Source: Stenotrophomonas sp. (GTDB lineage: Bacteria; Pseudomonadota; Gammaproteobacteria; Xanthomonadales; Xanthomonadaceae). Taken from it: a stretch of 8,929 nucleotides of DNA. Below are positions 5,534 to 8,929 of the stretch, piece after piece; within the stretch, counting starts at the first letter, position 1; the number at the start of each line of letters is the position of its first letter. The translations under genes and the position numbers were made by a program. Below the pieces are notes generated by a model that saw nothing but the letters and a program-made list of their open reading frames with translations, searched no databases and was not told the DNA's origin. The stretch spans positions 707-9,635 of the forward strand of contig DOKO01000249.1 of assembly GCA_003510825.1 (NCBI GenBank). Direction: 5' to 3'.

Positions 5534-5601
5534 GGCGGTGGCGACAGGGGTCGGCCCTTCGCGCATCGCGATGGCAGACCGACTGGAGTTCCGGCCCCCC
5601 C

Positions 5602-6597
5602 ATGAGCGACATCCAATCCCTCACCACCCAGGCGCTGGCCGATGTGGCCGCCGCACAGAGCCCCGACACGCTGGAACAGCTGCGCGTGGCCCTGCTCGGC
5701 AAGAGCGGCAGCATCACCGCCCAGCTCAAGCAGCTCGGCACCCTGCCGGCCGACGAGCGCAAGGCCGCCGGTGAAGCCATCAACCAGGCCCGTGACGCGC
5801 TGTCCAGCGCGCTGGGCGAGCGCAAGGCCGTGCTGGAAAACGCCGCACTGGATGCGCGACTGGCCGCCGAAGCGATCGACATCACCCTGCCGGGCCGCAA
5901 CGGTGACCGTGCCGGCCTGCACCCGATCACCCGCACCCTGGAGCGCATCACCGGCATCTTCGGCCGGCTGGGCTACGAGCTGTCCGAGGGTCCGGAAATC
6001 GAGGACGACTGGCACAACTTCGAGGCGCTGAACTTCCCGCCGCACCACCCGGCGCGCGCCATGCACGACACCTTCTACTTCGGCGATGGCCGCCTGCTGC
6101 GCACGCATACCTCCGGTGTGCAGGTGCGTTACATGGGCGAGCACCAGCCGCCGCTGCGCATGATCGCCGCCGGCAAGGTGTACCGCAGCGACAGCGACCA
6201 GACCCATTCGCCGATGTTCCACCAGGTCGAAGGCCTGCTGGTGGATGAGCACTCCACCTTCGCCGACCTGAAGGGCACGCTGGCCGAGTTCGTGCGCGCC
6301 TTCTTCGAGCGCGATTTCGAAATGCGCTTCCGCCCCAGCTACTTCCCGTTCGTTGAACCGGGCGCGGAAGTGGACATCGCCTGGCAGCAGCCCGACGGCA
6401 GCACCCGCTGGCTGGAAGTGCTGGGCTGCGGCATGGTCCACCCGAACGTGCTGCGCAGCGTCGGCATCGATCCGGAGCGCTACACCGGCTTCGCCTTCGG
6501 CCTGGGCGTGGAGCGCTTCGCGATGCTGCGCTACGGCGTCAATGACCTGCGCGCGTTCTTCGAGAACGACGTGCGGTTCCTGAAACAGTTCGCGTAA
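5602..6597 (+). CDS. pheS: Phenylalanyl-tRNA synthetase alpha subunit
   Basis: Catalytic subunit of the alpha2-beta2 enzyme that charges tRNA-Phe in the cytoplasm. It has 331 residues (E. coli 327). An N-terminal coiled-coil tRNA-binding region spans about 1-95 (Ala, Leu and Glu rich). The class II core follows, with MHDTFYF (154-160), LLRTHTSGVQVR (165-176), MFHQVEG (205-211) and the motif 3 region GFAFGLGVERFAMLRYG (296-312), which lines the Phe and ATP sites. The start at ATG 5602 gives the usual MSDIQSLTTQAL N-terminus. GGAG (5585-5588) is 13 nt away, rather far, so initiation may be modest. An upstream in-frame GTG at 5440 would add 54 residues of non-family sequence across the terminator and is rejected. 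Followed by pheT after 83 bp. Confidence 0.98.
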   Translation: MSDIQSLTTQALADVAAAQSPDTLEQLRVALLGKSGSITAQLKQLGTLPADERKAAGEAINQARDALSSALGERKAVLENAALDARLAAEAIDITLPGRNGDRAGLHPITRTLERITGIFGRLGYELSEGPEIEDDWHNFEALNFPPHHPARAMHDTFYFGDGRLLRTHTSGVQVRYMGEHQPPLRMIAAGKVYRSDSDQTHSPMFHQVEGLLVDEHSTFADLKGTLAEFVRAFFERDFEMRFRPSYFPFVEPGAEVDIAWQQPDGSTRWLEVLGCGMVHPNVLRSVGIDPERYTGFAFGLGVERFAMLRYGVNDLRAFFENDVRFLKQFA

Positions 6598-6605
6598 CGG
6601 ACCAG

Positions 6606-6628
6606 GTAGCGCCGGGCCATGCCCGGCG
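6606..6628 (+). repeat. GTAG-headed REP hairpin (SMAG-like)
   Basis: GTAG (6606-6609) is followed by CGCCGGGC (6610-6617), loop CAT and GCCCGGCG (6621-6628), a perfect 8-bp stem. This layout, a GTAG head plus a short GC-rich hairpin, is that of the SMAG repetitive extragenic palindromes of Stenotrophomonas maltophilia, which are thought to be spread by RAYT transposases. It lies between pheS and pheT, an unusual place inside a two-gene operon, though REPs often sit in such gaps and can protect upstream mRNA from 3' decay. Identification relies on recalled family structure. Confidence 0.75.
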
Positions 6629-6642
6629 GACTCAACAACGCA

Positions 6643-6665
6643 GGCCCAGGCGCATGCGCCGGGCC
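6643..6665 (+). other. Second hairpin of the pheS-pheT gap, ahead of the pheT ribosome site
   Basis: GGCCC (6643-6647) and GGCG (6649-6652) pair with CGCC (6657-6660) and GGGCC (6661-6665), with bulged A6648 and a CATG loop. The arm GCGCCGGGCC (6656-6665) repeats exactly a 10-nt string at 6609-6618 in the REP hairpin, so the REP 3' arm (6621-6628) could pair with either. It ends 5 nt before GGGTGA (6671-6676), the pheT Shine-Dalgarno. Confidence 0.5.
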
Positions 6666-6680
6666 CACCAGGGTGACACC

Positions 6681-8929
6681 ATGAAATTCTCCGAAAACTG
6701 GCTGCGCAGCCACGTCCCGACCTCCGCCTCGCGCGATGAACTGAGCGCGGTGCTGACCGCCATCGGCCTGGAAGTGGAAGAAGTGACCGCGCTCGGCAAC
6801 GGCCTGCAGCACGTGGTCGTGGCACGCATCGTCGAAGCCGTGCGCCATCCCGAAGCCGACCGCCTGCAGGTGTGCAAGGTCGACGCAGGGCAGGGCGAAC
6901 TGCTGCAGATCGTCTGCGGTGCGCCGAACGCGCGCCCGGGCCTGGTTGCACCGCTGGCCATGGTCGGCGCGCAGATCGGCGAGCTGGCGATCAAGCCGGC
7001 CAAGCTGCGCGGCGTCGAATCCAACGGCATGCTGTGCTCGGCCAAGGAACTGGGCCTGGACACCGATGCCTCGGGCCTGCTGGAACTGCCCGATGACGCG
7101 CCGGTCGGCCAGACCCTGGTCGAGTACCTCGGCCTGCCCGACGCCAGCATCGAGATCAAGCTGACCCCCAACCGCGCCGACTGTTTCAGCGTGCGCGGCA
7201 TCGCCTACGACGTGGCCGCCGCCACCCGCAGCGAAGTGCTGGATTTCGCCGCCGACGCCATTGCCGCGACCGGCAGCCGTGAGCTGTCCATCCAGCTCGA
7301 CGCCGGCGCCGAAGCGCCGCGTTACCTGGGCCGCGTCATCGAAGGCGTCAACGCCGCCGCCAAGACCCCGCTGTGGATGGCCGAGCGCCTGCGCCGCAGC
7401 GGCGTGCGTCCGGTCTCGCTGCTGGTTGACATCACCCAGTACGTGATGCTGGAACTGGGCCAGCCGATGCACGCCTACGACCTGGGCACCCTGCAGGGCA
7501 GCATCGCTGTGCGCCGTTCGCGCGCCGGCGAAGCCATCAAGCTGCTGGACGGCCGCGATGCGGTGCTGGACGAGAGCTTCCTGGTGGTCACCGACGCCGA
7601 CCGTGCGGTCGGCCTGGCCGGCCTGATGGGCGGCTTCGATACCCGCGTCACCGACGACACCACCGCCGTGTTCCTGGAGGCCGCGCACTTCGCGCCGGCC
7701 GCCATCATGGGCCGTGGCCGCAAGCTGGGCCTGCACACCGACGCCGGCCACCGCTTCGAGCGTGGCGTCGACCCGGCGCTGCCGCGCACCGCCATCGAAT
7801 ACGCCACCCGCCTGGTGCTGGATCTGGCCGGCGGTACCCCGGCGCCGGTTACCGAGGCCGTGCGTGAAGCCGATCTGCCGCAGGCGGCGACGATCACCCT
7901 GCGCCGCGCCCGCGTCACCCGCGTGCTCGGCATCACCATTGAAGACGCCGAAGTCGAGCGCATCCTGCGCGCGCTGGGCATGGGCGTGACCGCGGCCGGC
8001 GAAGGCTGGCAGGTGACCGCGCCGAGCCGTCGTTTCGACATCGCCATCGAAGAAGACCTGATCGAGGAACTGGCCCGCATCCACGGCTACGAGCAGATTC
8101 CGACCACCCTGCCGGGTGGCGCGGCGCGTGTGGCGATGCCGACCGAGACCCAGCTGGACGTGCTGAGCGTGCGTCGCCAGCTGGTCGCCCGCGACCTGCA
8201 GGAAACCCTGAACTTCGCCTTCGTCGACGATGCCCTGTTGACCCAGTGGCAGCTGCGCGACAACCTGGTGCCGCTGGCCAACCCGCTGTCGGCCGAACTG
8301 GCGGTGATGCGCCCGGCGCTGCTGCCGGGCCTGGTCGCCACCCTGGGCCGCAACGCCGCCCGCCAGCTGGGCCGCGTGCGCCTGTTCGAGGTCGGCCGGG
8401 TGTTCGCCCAGCAGGCTGGCGAAGGCCAACCTGCACCGCTGGAAACCCCGCGCGTGGCCGCCGCCGTCTGTGGCGATGCGCAGGCCGTGCAGTGGGGCCT
8501 GCCGACCCGCAAGGTCGACTTCCACGACCTGAAGGGCGACCTGGAATCGCTGGCCGCCGCCAGCGGTGCCGTGCTCGAATTCCGCCCCTCGACCCGCGCC
8601 TTCGGCCACCCGGCCCGCTCGGCCGAGGTGTACCGCGATGGCGTGGTGATCGGCTGGATCGGCCAGATCCACCCGCGCCTGGCCAAGGCGATGGACATCG
8701 ATGCCGACGTCTATGCCTTCGAGCTGGACCTGGAGGCGCTGTCGGCGCGTGCGCTGCCGCGTGCCGGCGAGCTGTCGCGCTTCCCGGCCGTGCGTCGCGA
8801 CCTCGCGTTCCTGGTGCCTGAACAGGTGGCCTGGAGCGACCTGGCCGCGACCATCCGCCAGGCCGCCGGCCCGCTGCTGCGCGAGCTGAACCTGTTCGAC
8901 CGCTACGTCGGCCAGGGGGTCGAGCCGGG
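6681..8929 (+). CDS. pheT: Phenylalanyl-tRNA synthetase beta subunit, partial (C-terminus beyond the right edge)
   Basis: Non-catalytic partner of PheS that binds tRNA-Phe, edits Tyr-tRNA-Phe and completes the alpha2-beta2 enzyme. There are 749 residues in the window with no stop; the family is about 790-800 long, so only some 40-50 residues are missing. Visible parts: N-terminal MKFSENWLRSHV; EMAP/OB-fold tRNA-binding domain about 39-150 (HPEADRLQVC 56-65, NGMLCSAKELGL); B3/B4 editing domain about 205-390 with GQPMHAYD (260-267), DGRDAVL and GLMGG; B5 domain about 400-475; B6-B7 catalytic-like fold about 480-690 (EEDLIEELARIHGYE, RLFEVGRVF); and the start of the FDX-ACB anticodon-binding domain from about 698 (SRFPAVRRDLAFLV). 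GGGTGA (6671-6676) ends 4 nt before the ATG. It is translated with pheS as one operon; the REP hairpin in the gap may alter the PheS:PheT balance. Confidence 0.97.
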   Translation, partial: MKFSENWLRSHVPTSASRDELSAVLTAIGLEVEEVTALGNGLQHVVVARIVEAVRHPEADRLQVCKVDAGQGELLQIVCGAPNARPGLVAPLAMVGAQIGELAIKPAKLRGVESNGMLCSAKELGLDTDASGLLELPDDAPVGQTLVEYLGLPDASIEIKLTPNRADCFSVRGIAYDVAAATRSEVLDFAADAIAATGSRELSIQLDAGAEAPRYLGRVIEGVNAAAKTPLWMAERLRRSGVRPVSLLVDITQYVMLELGQPMHAYDLGTLQGSIAVRRSRAGEAIKLLDGRDAVLDESFLVVTDADRAVGLAGLMGGFDTRVTDDTTAVFLEAAHFAPAAIMGRGRKLGLHTDAGHRFERGVDPALPRTAIEYATRLVLDLAGGTPAPVTEAVREADLPQAATITLRRARVTRVLGITIEDAEVERILRALGMGVTAAGEGWQVTAPSRRFDIAIEEDLIEELARIHGYEQIPTTLPGGAARVAMPTETQLDVLSVRRQLVARDLQETLNFAFVDDALLTQWQLRDNLVPLANPLSAELAVMRPALLPGLVATLGRNAARQLGRVRLFEVGRVFAQQAGEGQPAPLETPRVAAAVCGDAQAVQWGLPTRKVDFHDLKGDLESLAAASGAVLEFRPSTRAFGHPARSAEVYRDGVVIGWIGQIHPRLAKAMDIDADVYAFELDLEALSARALPRAGELSRFPAVRRDLAFLVPEQVAWSDLAATIRQAAGPLLRELNLFDRYVGQGVEP

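Noticed and set aside
5440..5601. N-terminal extension of pheS to 385 residues from GTG 5440
   Set aside because: It would translate through the strong terminator and has no family similarity; PheS is full length from 5602.
5460..5774. Short ORF starting MGKGASPSPFFF as a Phe leader peptide for pheST
   Set aside because: The three Phe codons are simply the T-tract of the terminator. A ribosome stalling there would already be past the hairpin, so it cannot control it, and the frame runs on into pheS out of phase.
5443..6951. 502-codon minus-strand ORF opposite pheS
   Set aside because: Crosses the rplT terminator and the pheS-pheT gap and has no recognisable motif; antisense shadow of pheS.
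6531..8672. 713-codon minus-strand ORF opposite pheT
   Set aside because: Same antisense artefact; pheT is open in the sense frame throughout with all its domains.

Overview
This is a high-GC gammaproteobacterial chromosome segment, most likely from Stenotrophomonas (family Xanthomonadaceae). The proteins look like xanthomonad versions of conserved translation genes. The pheS-pheT gap also carries a GTAG-headed REP hairpin (GTAG followed by CGCCGGGC-CAT-GCCCGGCG) of the SMAG type known from S. maltophilia. The genus call is inference; the hairpin is directly visible.

Layout, left to right. Bases 1-1728 (minus strand) hold the N-terminal three quarters or so of a TonB-dependent siderophore receptor, which runs off the left edge. 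A 360-bp divergent intergenic region follows, with a Fur-box-like site on the receptor side and a complete-looking attenuation leader on the thrS side. All remaining genes are on the plus strand: thrS (2089-3990), infC (4054-4581, starting on the non-canonical codon ATC), rpmI (4836-5033), rplT (5045-5404), pheS (5602-6597) and pheT (6681 to the right edge, lacking only its C-terminal end). This is the classical translation cluster: two aminoacyl-tRNA synthetases, initiation factor IF3, and ribosomal proteins L35 and L20. All coding genes are of ordinary type and intact within the window.

The interesting content lies between the genes. (1) Upstream of thrS, an 8-codon ORF encodes MSTTTAHR, with three consecutive Thr codons. 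It is followed by mutually exclusive antiterminator and terminator hairpins, the last ending in six T. This reads as a ribosome-mediated transcription attenuator for threonyl-tRNA synthetase, unlike the translational operator of E. coli thrS or the T-box of Firmicutes. (2) Between rplT and pheS there is a strong intrinsic terminator whose 3' arm is duplicated as an 11-nt direct repeat just after the rplT stop. The upstream copy can pair with the terminator's 5' arm, so this could be a second switch controlling pheST. (3) The infC-rpmI gap holds a terminator-like hairpin whose T-tract can be recaptured by a second hairpin, followed by a possible promoter. It is a candidate site for L20 autoregulation. 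(4) A perfect 10-bp hairpin sits between thrS and infC, and the REP hairpin plus a second hairpin lie between pheS and pheT.

Taken together, the segment is housekeeping DNA with several RNA-level control points. No tRNA, rRNA, CRISPR array, insertion sequence or prophage feature was seen. Very long antisense ORFs opposite most genes are artefacts of the high GC content.
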